From: Paralithodes platypus
Taxonomy: Eukaryota; Arthropoda; Malacostraca; Decapoda; Lithodidae
Direction of reading: 5' to 3'
Length of the DNA stretch: 64,000 nt
Assembly (NCBI GenBank): GCA_032716605.1
Contig: CM064506.1
Coordinates: 19,764,600-19,828,599, forward strand
The first letter of the stretch is position 1. Each line of letters begins with the position of its first letter. The position numbers were made by a program, and so were the translations under genes. Shown here piece by piece: positions 42,760 to 52,801 of the stretch. The notes below the pieces were generated by a model. That model saw only the letters and a program-made list of their open reading frames with translations, was not told the origin of the DNA and searched no databases.

Positions 42760-43491
42760 CCCGCAGAGTGCCAGACACTTATTGACCCTATGAGCATCTG
42801 CCAGTGCCAGAGGATTTTTTTTTTTTTGTTTTTTTTTTTTTTTTTTGGATAAATCTATCAAGTTGGGTGAGAAAGGAAGGATAATGGTAAAAAAAAACAC
42901 TCCCCTTGTCCATTTTCGCCAGAAATCAGGTCCCCGATGGTCCCAAATGTAGCTGAAATTTTCAGAGTAAATCATCGACTTTTATGGTATCGGAACGTAT
43001 AGGTAGGAAGGTGGTGGGAGGGTGGTTTGGGGGATGGTGGGGGGAAGGTAGAAACGTAATTGACTGTGTTAGAAATATGAAGCCGATTGGTGAGGTAGTT
43101 TCACCACCACAGATTTTCCTTTTTTTCGTACGGATACGCTGGAAGTGGGTGGTGGGAGGCGGTTGGGGGTGTGGTGCGGGGAAGGCAGAAGGGTAAGGGA
43201 CTTGTCACACAAATATGGAACCGATTGGTGCAGTCGTTTCGCCGCCACAGATTTTCCTTTTTTTTCATTGTGAGGCGACCGATAGTCAGCAAGTGGGTGG
43301 GGGGGGAGGGGGTTGTGTTGGTGGTGGCAAGAAGCCAGAAGGGTAACGTACATGTGGTAGAAATATGAAAGCCATAGGTGCAGTCGTTTCGCTGCTACAA
43401 TTTTCTTTCGGCGAGTCCGTATATATACGGACCTGGCACTGTGCGTGACAAGACCCTAGTCCGTATATATACGGACCTGGCACTCAGGGGG
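42760..43491. mobile_element. TTAA-flanked MITE, 732 bp
   Basis: Starts CCCGCAGAGTGCCAG, ends CTGGCACTCAGGGGG. Left TTAA 42756-42759 is shared with the previous element; right site is CTAA at 43492-43495. Contains two tandem 'GTCCGTATATATACGGAC' palindromes near the right end and three diverged 90-bp units ending in 'CAGATTTTCC'-like sequence. A partial inverted copy is at 49163-49772. Confidence 0.78.
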
Positions 43492-43569
43492 CTAACCCTT
43501 CCCGCCCGGGCTCGCCTTCCTAATGACAGCATTGAGATCCGGGCGATCTGGCCACAAAAACGTCTTTAA

Positions 43570-44007
43570 CCCGTATAGCCCCAGCGACGCGCCTGACGCG
43601 TCGGCGATGTATGTAACGCACAGCCCCAGAGACGCGCCTGGCGCGTCACCCTAATTGCGCCGACCGTAACCTCAGGTGTAGCCACTCAAGAGGGCTCAGA
43701 TTTGTATGGGAACTGTGTACGTATCCCACGCAACCGTGCCGATGGTTGAAAACTCTCAAAGTCCACGTGCGTGCGCGCAAGCGCGCAATAACCTGTTTTT
43801 TTGGGATAATTGCCTTCAATTTTTTACTCTTGTAAAATCCATTTTCGGGGGCTCTGTAGGACCATTTTTTAAGCTTTTTGAGCGTTTTTTCGTGGTTTTT
43901 CCTTCATTCCTAACCCATTCGCTATTGTTTCTGGAATAAAACCATTTTTTGAAAACCGGCCGGGTTCTGGTGCGCAAACATTACAAAACTAGCCGGGGCT
44001 CCACGGG
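43570..44007. mobile_element. Nested TTAA-flanked MITE, 438 bp
   Basis: TTAA at 43566-43569 and 44008-44011; ends CCCGTATAGCCCCAGC and AGCCGGGGCTCCACGGG. End sequence is related to the 665-bp element at 26848. Confidence 0.85.
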
Positions 44008-44103
44008 TTAATAGGCTACCCATATCTTTGTTATTTTAACTGTTAGAGAATTACCACGCATTTCTAAACGTAGGTGTGTTTTGTATCTGTAGACTGGCGT
44101 TAA

Positions 44104-44713
44104 CCCGGCAACGGCGAGAAAGCTCATAAGAAGTTTTACTGGGCGAGGGTGGCAAAGCTCTTAAGAGGGAAGGCCTAAAAAAACATGTTAAACGGCCCCA
44201 GTAGCACTAAACAATTTTTTTTTTTTTTTTTTTTTTTTCCTTATACCTCATATCACTCCTCCACATCCCCTCCTTCCCTCCTTTCCCCTCCCCCTTCAAT
44301 TATCACCTATTTTCCCTGTTATTCCCTAATTCGTTAGTATATTTTTGTGCTAACATTAGCAAAATGTATGGAAGATATGCTTATGTGCCTAGCGGGTGTG
44401 TTACACAAGCGAGTGTGTGGATGAGTAAGCTCAGTCAGGCTTGAGGCCTCGTGAAGGGAGGGGTTGCCTCAATTTGCTCCATAATTCATGAATGGGCTGC
44501 TCCATGTATATTCGCGATTTTGACCAGAAAAATGATATTTCCACTTGGTTTATTGTTGTTACAGGTTACTATCTTCATAGTGAAGGTAAAATAGGCGCAT
44601 ATGAATAAGTAATAACGATATTTATCGTAAAATTACGATTATAGGCATGAATGGAGCCTAATATGCTCGCCCAGGGGCATCAAGTTCAATACCCCCTGCT
44701 CGCCGTTTATAGG
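44104..44713. mobile_element. Nested TTAA-flanked MITE, 610 bp
   Basis: TTAA at 44100-44103 and 44714-44717, inserted in the GGCGTTAAGTAGAGC site that is intact in the 480-bp copy at 27934. Ends CCCGGCAACGGCGAG and CTCGCCGTTTATAGG. Same family as 12822-13428 (607 bp). Confidence 0.86.
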
Positions 44714-45352
44714 TTAAGTAGAGCTCTCTAGGTCAACTGGTTCAGTTGTGATGACGATTTCCGTGGAGAGAGTTTTGATGTAATGTTAGCAATATCAGAC
44801 ACTTTTCAACACTAAATCTGTTCTAGCAGACAACACAATAGCAAACTCCGACTCTTCTTCTTGTTTTCGGAGGTGCGGTGACGCAAAGACAGGCTTTGTT
44901 TACATACGTCGGACGCACAGCTTTCAAAACATGCTTAGTAGGCTTTCAAGCTTACGGATTTTAAAATGTCACCCGGGCTCCTGACCATCTGCCGCGGTGT
45001 CATTTTAAAATGCTGCCCGGGCGGGAAGGGTTAAAGGGAGTTTAGGGTGTGGGGTTAGCAACTGGTACAAGCTGTAATCTGGTGGTTATTACATTCTCTT
45101 TGTAAAACCACATGAACACTTTAATTGGTGACCTATCCTTCAATCTGTCTTTACCTCATCTTATGACTTTAACTGCTTCAAGCTCTGTGTGTCCAGATAT
45201 TTTGACTCTAACATACCTTAAATTTAACTTCTGGCACTTTTTTTTTCAACTTTGGGAGAGACACTTGTTAGAGGCAGCTTTGGCCTAAATCTCCCTCATA
45301 CACAGAAAAAAAAAGATATTATGTGAGCCTATGTTATTTTACTTTTTGTCAG

Positions 45353-45621
45353 GATGTTCATCCCTCCGCTGCCAAACCACATAAACACGAACAAAGGGTG
45401 GGCGTTCGTGTGTGATGTACTGCTGCGGCTGCCCCTGTGTATCTTTGTGCGTCTGGTGAGCGTGGCTGCCGGGGAGAGCGGAGTCGAGGCGTTTCTGAGT
45501 CACCCAGTCAAGAAGAACCTGCTTATCAAGTTCCTGCCCCCAGACCTCCGACAGACGCTGCTACAGGGCCGGAAATACGTCACCTATGTTATTGATCTCA
45601 TTAACAGGCTCTGCTATGTTG
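45353..45621 (+). CDS. GTF3C1: GTF3C1 exon 12 of window
   Basis: Acceptor tttttgtcag, donor gttagt. It encodes 'RMFIPPLPNHINTNKGWAFV', 'DVLLRLPLCIFVRLV', 'VKKNLLIKFLPPDLRQTLL' and 'RLCYVG', one of the best-conserved GTF3C1 blocks (human 'YIPPIP', 'DILLCLPLSIFIQIV', 'KKHTLIRFLPRPIRQQLL'). This exon makes the family call near certain. Confidence 0.95.
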
Positions 45622-46400
45622 GTTAGTACTGTACATTAATCATCAAAACTTTTGTTCTGACAGATTAATTAAAATGTAAAACTTGTAAAAATTGAAGATT
45701 TAGCAAAACAATACTCTGAAATAATAAAAGACAGAACCACAACATAGAATGTATATCCTTATATGAGCAATTAAATTTGTTTCCTAAGCTAACTATTATA
45801 GTTGCGCATATATTCACGTACTTTCGTCATATTCAAGGAATTAGTTAAATAGGAAGTTCAGGATGTTCTGGTAAAGGAAAAATTACGAGGGCGATGTGGT
45901 GCGGAAGTGGATGTGCTGGACAGTGTGTAAAGGAACATTTTGAGGTGGTTTGGTCATGTGGAGTGTATGATAGTGAGAGAATGACTAAAAAAGTGGAAGG
46001 ATAAAATGTCCTTTACAAATGACATATTTTTGTTTTTATTTCACAATGTTGTTTTGCTAAATCTTAAATGCATTATATCCGCATTGTGATTTTGATAAGT
46101 TCTTTTGTATTTATATTGTGCAGTTCCTATGTTGGTTTGTTGGTTTTGCAAATTATAAATTTTAATAATCAAAGATGGAGCCTTGGTTCTTGATTAGCTG
46201 GTTCATATTTTATGACTGTACTGTACACTGTATAGTATTTATCTGGAAATTATGTAGAATATCAGGCAGTTTTTCATAAAATGTTTTTACCTTTAGAAGT
46301 TTCTTGCACACTACTGTACAGATGATGCAGTTTTTAAAGCTGTACACTTCCTTGATTGACAGGGCTAGGGTGTGTCCTTGTTACAGGGATTTTACTTGAT
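45622..46400 (+). other. Intron 12, mostly unclassified
   Basis: AT-rich with no coding signal. Holds an intronic-repeat copy at 46075-46165. The stretch 45830-45980 weakly resembles the C-terminal end of an RTE LINE ('LRWFGHVECM'). Confidence 0.4.
46075..46165 (+). repeat. Intronic repeat copy in intron 12
   Basis: Diverged copy ('GATTTTGATAAGTTCTTTTG', 'TTTATATTGTGCAGTTCCTA'). It shares an upstream stretch (ttgttttgct.aatctt) with the copy before exon 5. Confidence 0.7.
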
Positions 46401-46429
46401 ATTTGCCAGATCTATCTGGGCGGGCTTGT

Positions 46430-46655
46430 GGTGGTAGGGCTTCGCTGCATGTCTGCCTGCTGAGACCGGAACTTCATCTCCGAGAGGTTGGGGGCCGGGG
46501 GAGTGCTGGATTGACCTTGGTAATCCCTGGTCTCTGGGCCTTCTCCTGGGTGACCTAGATGTGTGCGAATTTGTGTTTTTTGTTTTGTTTTGTGTACATT
46601 GTTTTTATATTGTGTTGTCCCTATTCGGGCTCTGTCTCGAGTCGGCCACCCCCAG
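46430..46655 (+). repeat. Repeat X copy (direct)
   Basis: Opposite orientation to the copies at 16190 and 21245. It contains 'TTTATATTGTGTTGTCCCTA', a 19-bp stretch shared with the intronic repeat, followed by 'TTCGGGCTCTGTCTCGAGTC'. Confidence 0.65.
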
Positions 46656-46819
46656 TAAAAAAAAAAAATTAGGAATGGGCCGGAGCAAATAGACAGAAAT
46701 AGATCTATCAGTCTTTCTATATATTCAGGCACATACCCCCCTTTTTTTATTTGTATTTTTTTTTACTTAGAGTGGCCGACTCGAGACAATAGTGCGTTAA
46801 TTATAAATTGTTGTTACAG

Positions 46820-47003
46820 GTTTGGTGCAGTACGGACAACAAATCATGAAGGAGAAAGACCAAGTGTTTGTGTATGTTAACCGTCATGCCAGCCTCATTG
46901 ATACAACCACCTCTGGACCTGGCTACCACCAGATCTCTGCTGACAAGGAATACGTCCGCAAGGAATATATATTCAACTGTCTTCAGGATGTTATACAATA
47001 TTG
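46820..47003 (+). CDS. GTF3C1: GTF3C1 exon 13 of window
   Basis: Acceptor gttgttacag, donor gtgagt, phases 1 in and 2 out. It encodes 'LVQYGQQIMKEKDQVFVYVN', 'ASLIDTT' and 'EYIFNCLQDVIQYW', equivalent to '[20 protein letters not shown]', 'AVIVDTT' and 'YVLNSMQDVENYW' in human GTF3C1. Confidence 0.95.
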
Positions 47004-47131
47004 GTGAGTGTTTTTAATCATGTTGTCCGAATGGCCGGTACAACATTTGGAGTATCTCTATGCACACACCTCTAGAAATATACTGATAATGTAACAAGTT
47101 GCAGAAATATTTGAACGTTTGTATATATTAA

Positions 47132-47356
47132 CCCATGGACTACAAAGGATCTCTCGGAAGCCACGGTATTTAAATATGTAAAAATATCCCTTCAAAAACT
47201 ATGCCAGTGCCGGTAAATGTCTGAAATTTGGGTGGCACATTGAAAGTAGTGGCATCTTTCCATACCACATCCTCCACCCCTCCCCCCTCTATACCCCACC
47301 CCCCTCCCTCCCTCAACTTGGCCATTTATTTTGCACATGTTCTAGCAGTTCATGGG
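47132..47356. mobile_element. TTAA-flanked MITE, 225 bp
   Basis: TTAA at 47128-47131 and 47357-47360; ends CCCATGGACT and AGTTCATGGG. It ends 26 bp before GTF3C1 exon 14, so the end of intron 13 is largely MITE. Confidence 0.82.
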
Positions 47357-47382
47357 TTAATGAATACATCCTTTGACGACAG

Positions 47383-47529
47383 GTATGACATGTGGACCAT
47401 CTCCATGCACACTCCTCTGGGTGGCCACAACTGTATGCAGGGAAAGAAGATCACCATACAGATCCTGGACCGTAAGCCGCAGATCATGGAGTCACTCACG
47501 GCTCGCAAGACCAGTGAAGCCCCAGAGAG
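47383..47529 (+). CDS. GTF3C1: GTF3C1 exon 14 of window (last one seen)
   Basis: Acceptor ttgacgacag, donor gtaagg. It begins 'YDMWTISMHTPLGGHNCMQG', comparable to human 'FDLQCVCLNTPLGVVRC'. It ends at phase 2 on a good donor, so the gene continues. I see no later exon in the remaining 16.5 kb, which is all mobile-element sequence. Confidence 0.9.
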
Positions 47530-47707
47530 GTAAGGGATGTTTATTCATAGCCTTAACCCGTTCAGTACCAGTGCCGTCCTTTTCACTTTATGCTGGCTAC
47601 TATTAGATGATTTTATTAAATTTTTATTCACCCATGAGAGTTCCGTATGGAGCTCAGTGGTCTGGTTAATCTGCTCTACTTAACTAACTATTCAGTTCAA
47701 GGACACT

Positions 47708-47925
47708 ACCGGCTCGGTAGTGTAGTGGAGAACGTCTCCGCCTTGCACCCCAGGTGACCCGAGTTCAATCCCACGCTCAGGCATGAAGGTTTTTTGCATA
47801 CACTGGTAGCCGGTACCATATCCCTTGAGCAAGGATATGGGTAATAGTGTATGGTAATAAACTTTGGTCAAGCTTTTTTTAATCTCGGAGCGAGGGCTAG
47901 AGAGAAATGGCGCTATATAAGTAAC
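47708..47925 (+). mobile_element. tRNA-derived SINE with 'GGCGCTATATAAG' tail
   Basis: A box 'TAGTGTAGTGGAGAACG', B box 'GAGTTCAATCC' about 40 bp later, an unrelated body, and the end 'GAAATGGCGCTATATAAGTA', a 3' motif of the type some SINEs share with L2/CR1 LINEs. Best-formed Pol III promoter in the window. Confidence 0.72.
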
Positions 47926-47934
47926 CTCCCCTTG

Positions 47935-48357
47935 TTGTTGTTGTTGTTGCTGTTGCTGTTCCCGTTCCCGTTCCCCAGGCTGCCTGGCCGAACAGCCCCA
48001 AGGCCCCGAGCAAGGCCAAGGCCATAACCGAGCGCCCTCACAGAACCCTCCATGCCTACCACAAAAAAGCCTGGGTGACCGAAGCCGCTCACAGGCGAGG
48101 AGCCGAGGAGGGCACGGAAACGCCAGGGATACCGAAGCCCCACCTGTGCTCCTCAGCAATTATAAAGGGAAAGCTGAGGGGCAAAGGAAAAAATGTGACG
48201 CTTTGGCTCCCAGTCTGCCAACCTCGAGAGTTGGCAGTAGGGAGGTCAATCCACTTGAGATCTAGGAAATATATAAGTAAAAGGAACAGTTAGAGTAAGC
48301 TATAGGTATGGCAGAGAATGCTGAACTCTCACTCTGATAGACCAGCCCATCACCAAG
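47935..48357 (-). mobile_element. SINE-like element, full length 423 bp, inverted
   Basis: Flanked by CTCCCCTTG (47926-47934 and 48358-48366). Reverse complement matches 7434-7856 end to end, with GTTGTTGTT and GTTCCC variants in the tail. Confidence 0.88.
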
Positions 48358-48588
48358 CTCCCCTTGTAAGATTCTCCTACTCAACGAGACAGAGAAAAGG
48401 GCTCAACAAAATAAAATCAGAAGTGGAAACCCTGGGGAACCCAACACCAAATATTATATGGCTAGGAGACTTTAACCTACCAAACATTAAATGGAGACAA
48501 CTAGAAAACCAGTTAGTGGCAAATAACACTGGAGAAGCAAATACTAATACGAGAGAGCTTTTTGAACTTTGCGATTTTTTTAGTCTTA

Positions 48589-50283
48589 TGGTGGGGTCAC
48601 ACATTCACGTATATTGCTCCCGTCAGCTCCCGTCTGTTGTAAACGAAGGTATATTGGTAGTTGGCAACCGATTACGTAAAACGTAATGGCATAATACGCA
48701 AAACGTAAATGAAATTACGGCCAGTCGGGGGGGTACTCTCGCATGGCGCGAGTAGAAACGAGTAGCCCACGTGGGTCGGGAATGTTGTGGGTGCGGCCAA
48801 GGCCGCGCGGTTGCTGATTCGAGTCGAATCAGGAACGTGGCTCGCCCTCACGTATGTCAAAAGACGGGGAAACTTACGACCGACCTGGCCACCACGGCCG
48901 TCTGACCGGAGCAGCCTTGTCAAACGTAGCAGCTACCCGTCAGACGAGAGCTGCTCTCGTCAAATCGTAGAAAGTTCCAGTCGAACGTGGAAGTATACGT
49001 TAGTTAGGCCGCATCTGGCAGAACCGCCGCACTGCGGGTTGGCGGGAAGACGCGGCACCGTTGTACGAGGGGACAACGGGACCAGCGAGGGACCCGCCAG
49101 TCACACCTCTCACCACACCGGAGCAGCAACCAACAAGCCAACCCTGCCACCCTCTGCACCCTGCCGAAAACAAATCGTAGCAGCGAAACGACTGCACCTA
49201 TGGCTTTCATATTTTTACCACATGTACCTTACCCTTTAGGCTACCCACCATAAAAATCCCAAATCCCTCCTCCCACCCACTCGCTGACTGTCGGTCCCGT
49301 CAGAAGGAAAAAAAAGGAAAATCTGTGGCGGCGAAACGACTGCACCAATCGGTTCCATATTTGTGTGACAAGTCTCTTACCCTTCTGCTTTCCCCCCAGC
49401 ACACCCCCAACCCCCTCCCACCACCCACTTCCAGCGTATCCGTACGAAGATAAGGAAAAAAAGGAAAATCCGTGGTGGCGAAACTACCTCACCAATCGGC
49501 TTCATATGTGTAACACAAGTCAATTACCCTTCTACCTTCCCCCAACCAACCCCAAAACCACCCTCCCACCCATACATTCCGATACCATAAAAGTCTCAGT
49601 AGTCTATAGTGTCTTTTCAGCTACTTTCGGGACCATCGGGGACCTGATTTCTGGCGAGGGGGGTGTTTTTTTTACCATTTCTCTCCCAACTTAATAGATT
49701 TAGCCAAAAAAAAAAAAAAAAATCTGGCACTGGCAGAAGCACACCGTCAAAATTGGCTGGCACTCAGGGGGTAACTCCTCCAGGATGAATTCCTCGATGT
49801 TGTTCATGGTGCCGATGAAGGACTGGGAATGGGAATGGTATGGCCATTCCTGCCCTTTTGTAGTTCCCAGATTCCAACCCAGACCTACGTGGTTGACAAA
49901 GACTGTCTTTGTCTGTGTTTGGTCAGACGGGTTGTGCCTACGATTGGCCAGAACCGGTCCAGGTACGACCTAACAAATCCCAAGACGTGCGGCCTCAGCT
50001 ACGCCGGTCTTGAGGGGGCGTGGCATGGGCGTGGCCTGTGTTCCCGCAAATCGTGCAGCCCATGAGGTCGAACGGGGCTATGCTTACGCACGTCGCAAAC
50101 ACGTACGTAGTTCAATACGACTCCATTACGTCTGACGTAACACTGGCCCCGTTACGCTACGTCTGTCGGGAAGTGCAATAGACGTGGAAGAACGGGCGTT
50201 CAACGGCAGAAACTACTCGCGTCTTTACATAAATTGGCGATACGCCGGACGGGAGCAATATACGTGAATGTGTGAACCCACCA
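48589..50283. mobile_element. PIF/Harbinger-like non-autonomous element, 1695 bp
   Basis: Inverted ends of at least 34 bp ('TCACACATTCACGTATATTG' within both). 3-bp duplication TTA at 48586-48588 and 50284-50286. Removing the element with one TTA restores LINE E reading 'SLTQHIAEP', which independently confirms the boundaries. TTA duplication is typical of PIF/Harbinger. No transposase inside. Confidence 0.82.
49163..49772. mobile_element. Partial inverted copy of the 732-bp TTAA element
   Basis: Reverse-complement relative of 42760-43450: 'GTAGCAGCGAAACGACTGCA', 'GGACCATCGGGGACCTGATT' and the terminal 'CTGGCACTCAGGGGG'. Its other end is not recognisable. Confidence 0.7.
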
Positions 50284-52747
50284 TTACCCAACATATTGCT
50301 GAACCCACACGGGAAAACAATATCTTAGACCTGGTCTTCACTAACAACGACTCTCTAGTACACAGCATTAACATATCGGACACAACATACTCAGATCATA
50401 AATTAATTGAGATCAAAACAACCTTAGAAAGTATACAGACAACCTCAGAATCGAGAACAAAAACCGGCCCCTTCAGTAAATTTAACTTCAATAACAAAAA
50501 CATTAGGTGGGAAGAGGTAAATCAAGAAATGGAGGAAATAGACTGGGAAGATTTGATGAATAACCTGACACCAGCAGAATGTCTAGTCTTAATAACAGAA
50601 GCCATGACCCAAATCTGTAGCCACCATATACCTGCAAGACAAACAAAACGAAGAAGCAAACAAGATCGGGAAAGGAGGAGGCTGTACAGAAGAAGAAAAT
50701 TACTCGCACGAAGACGCACACATCAAAATCTACAGGATAGGCAAAAGGCCGAAATAGATAGAGAAATTGTGGAAATTGAACAAAGGCTAAGAATATCATA
50801 TGAACTACAACATATGGAAGAGGAGAGGAAAGCTATTGCAGGTATAAAGGAAAATTCCAAATACTTCTTTTCATACGCCAAACAAAAGGCTAAAACAACA
50901 TCAAACATCGGCCCACTGAGCAAAGGGGACGGCTCTTTCACAGGGGACAAAAAGGAAATGAGCGAACTCTTAAGCAGGCAGTATGAAATGGCATTCAGTG
51001 AGCCTGATGAAACAAAAGTCATCAGAGACCAAAATATATTTTTCATGGAAACCTTCCCCACGGAAACCCCTCAGATGCTGGATATTGATTTCGGTCCAAA
51101 AGACATAGAAGAGGCCATTTCCAACATGCCATCCCACTCGGCACCAGGCCCGGACTCATGGAATTCGATCCTAATGAAGAAATGTAAGGAAAACCTCTCA
51201 AAACCCCTGGCTATAATGTGGAGAAGGAGTCTAGACACTGGTGACATACCAGATAGCTTGAAAAATGCAGTAATTGCCCCACTGCATAAAGGAGGGAGTA
51301 AAGCACTACCAAAAAACTACCGCCCGGTAGCTCTAACCTCTCACATCATTAAAGTTTTCGAGCGAGTCCTGCGAAGCAAAATTTCAACATTCATGGAGAC
51401 AAATGATCTACACAACATGGGTTCAGAGCGGGAAGATCATGTCTCTCACAACTTTTGGAACACTATGACAAAATTCTTAAAGCGCTAGAAGAAAAGAAAA
51501 ACGTGGATGTCATTTACACCGATTTTGCTAAGGCATTTGATAAATGTGACCATGGTATAATAGCCCACAAACTGAAAGCAAAAGGTATAACTGGGAAAAT
51601 CGGACGGTGGATATACAATTTCCTCGTAAACCGAAAACAATCAGTAGCAGTAAACCAAGTCACATCTGAGCCTTCGGATGTCAAAAGCTCAGTGCCCCAA
51701 GGAACAGTGCTAGCGCCCTTCTGTTCCTCATACTAATTTGCGACATAGATACCAACACCAGACACAGTACGGTGTCGTCTTTTGCTGATGACACAAAATT
51801 AAGCAAGATAGTAAACACACAAGAAGACACGGGCCGACTGCAGGAAGACATGAATGTAGTGTTCCAGTGGACCAGGGAAAACAACATGCAATTCAATGAA
51901 GAAAAATTCCAATTAATACGGTACGGAGATAATAATGGTGTTAAAGAAATTACAAATTACTTAACAGAATCTAACCACATAATAGAACGGAAAGACAGTG
52001 TGAAAGACCTTGGGGTATTAATGTCTGAAAATATGGGTTTCAAAGTACATAACCAGGTCAAAGTGGCGGCTGCGAAACGTCTAACGGGTTGGATTCTGCG
52101 TACTTTTAAAACACGCGGTGAATTACCTATGATAACGCTCTTCAAATCTCTAGTGCTACCGCGGCTTGAATACTGTAGCGTATTAACATCCCCATACAAA
52201 GCAGGTGAAATAAATGACGTAGAGAGTGTACAAAGAAATTTCACTTCGCATATAAGTTCGATAAAACAGCTACACTATTGGGAGCGTTTAAGAGCACTGA
52301 ATCTGTACTCACTGGAACGTAGAAGAGAACGTTACCTAATAATATACACGTGGAAAATCGCAGAGGGTTTAGTACCAAGCCTACATACTCCGATAGTCAT
52401 GAAATTCAGTGATAGGAGAGGCTGGGAATGCGAAATCCCCCGGATGAATAACAGGGGTGCTATGGGCTCTCTGCGAGAGGGCTGGTTATCACACAGAGAG
52501 TAAGAGACATGAGGGACGTCTCGTTAGACAGCTTCAAGAGAGCCCTGGATGTCGAACTGCAAAAGGTGCCAGACGAGCCCATCCTCGCAAGGGAGCGAGC
52601 TGTCGCTTCAAACAGTCTACTGCACCAAATCACCACCCATAACGAGGGGCGTCGCGCTCCTTGGTGCCGCTAGAAGAGTGGCGAACACATCATAAGGTAT
52701 CATAAGGTAAGGTAAGGAATGCGAAAGCAGGGTTGTTGATTTTTTTT

Positions 52748-52795
<48 letters not shown>

Positions 52796-52801
52796 ATTTA
52801 A

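Larger units (their letters stand above)
43496..45030. mobile_element. TTAA-flanked ~480-bp-family element with two nested TTAA elements
   Basis: Starts CCCTTCCCGCCCGGGC after CTAA 43492-43495, ends GCCCGGGCGGGAAGGG before TTAA 45031-45034. Removing the nested elements (43570-44007 and 44104-44713 with one TTAA each) leaves 479 bp, the family length. Confidence 0.86.
5751..47529 (+). other. GTF3C1: GTF3C1-like gene, internal part (14 exons)
   Basis: Gene for the largest subunit of TFIIIC, which binds the B box of tRNA-type promoters in the nucleus and recruits TFIIIB and RNA polymerase III. Fourteen exons give about 902 codons in the same order as animal GTF3C1: winged-helix segments, an acidic stretch, the 'GVSQSDMARLLG' helix-turn-helix region, a low-complexity linker, another winged helix, and the 'GWAFVCDVLLRLPL' to 'MHTPLGG' block. 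The phases of all 13 introns are mutually compatible, which is strong support for one gene. The first exon begins mid-protein and the last ends on a donor site, so the 5' and 3' parts are outside the window. The assignment comes from remembered family sequence, not a search. Confidence 0.9.
48367..52503 (+). pseudogene. LINE E endonuclease-RT, interrupted
   Basis: 'NIIWLGDFNLPNIKW' and 'ELFELCDFFSL' precede the insertion; 'QHIAEPTRENNILDLVFTNN' and 'YSDHKLIEIKT' follow it. RT: 'HSAPGPDSWNSILMKKCKEN', 'KNYRPVALTSHIIKVFERVL', a frameshift near 51430-51460, 'VIYTDFAKAFDKCDHGIIAH', 'SSVPQGTVLAP', a frameshift near 51720, 'SSFADDTKLSKIVN' (DD intact), 'LFKSLVLPRLEYCSVL'. Basic arginine-rich linker at about 50640-50730. 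Confidence 0.83.
48367..52735 (+). mobile_element. LINE E: CR1-like non-LTR element, split by a PIF-like element
   Basis: Begins inside the endonuclease, is interrupted at 48589-50283, resumes with the rest of endonuclease, a basic linker and RT, and ends near 52735 with ATAAGGTAAGGTAAGG-type repeats. An A-tract of about 42 bp follows at 52752-52793. Confidence 0.84.

Noticed and set aside
47553..47600. TTAACCCGTTCAGTACC as another TTAA element
   Set aside because: Only one end is visible; no matching inverted end with TTAA was found nearby.
47708..47785. Functional tRNA gene with A and B boxes
   Set aside because: Followed by a SINE body and a LINE-type tail; no cloverleaf by eye.
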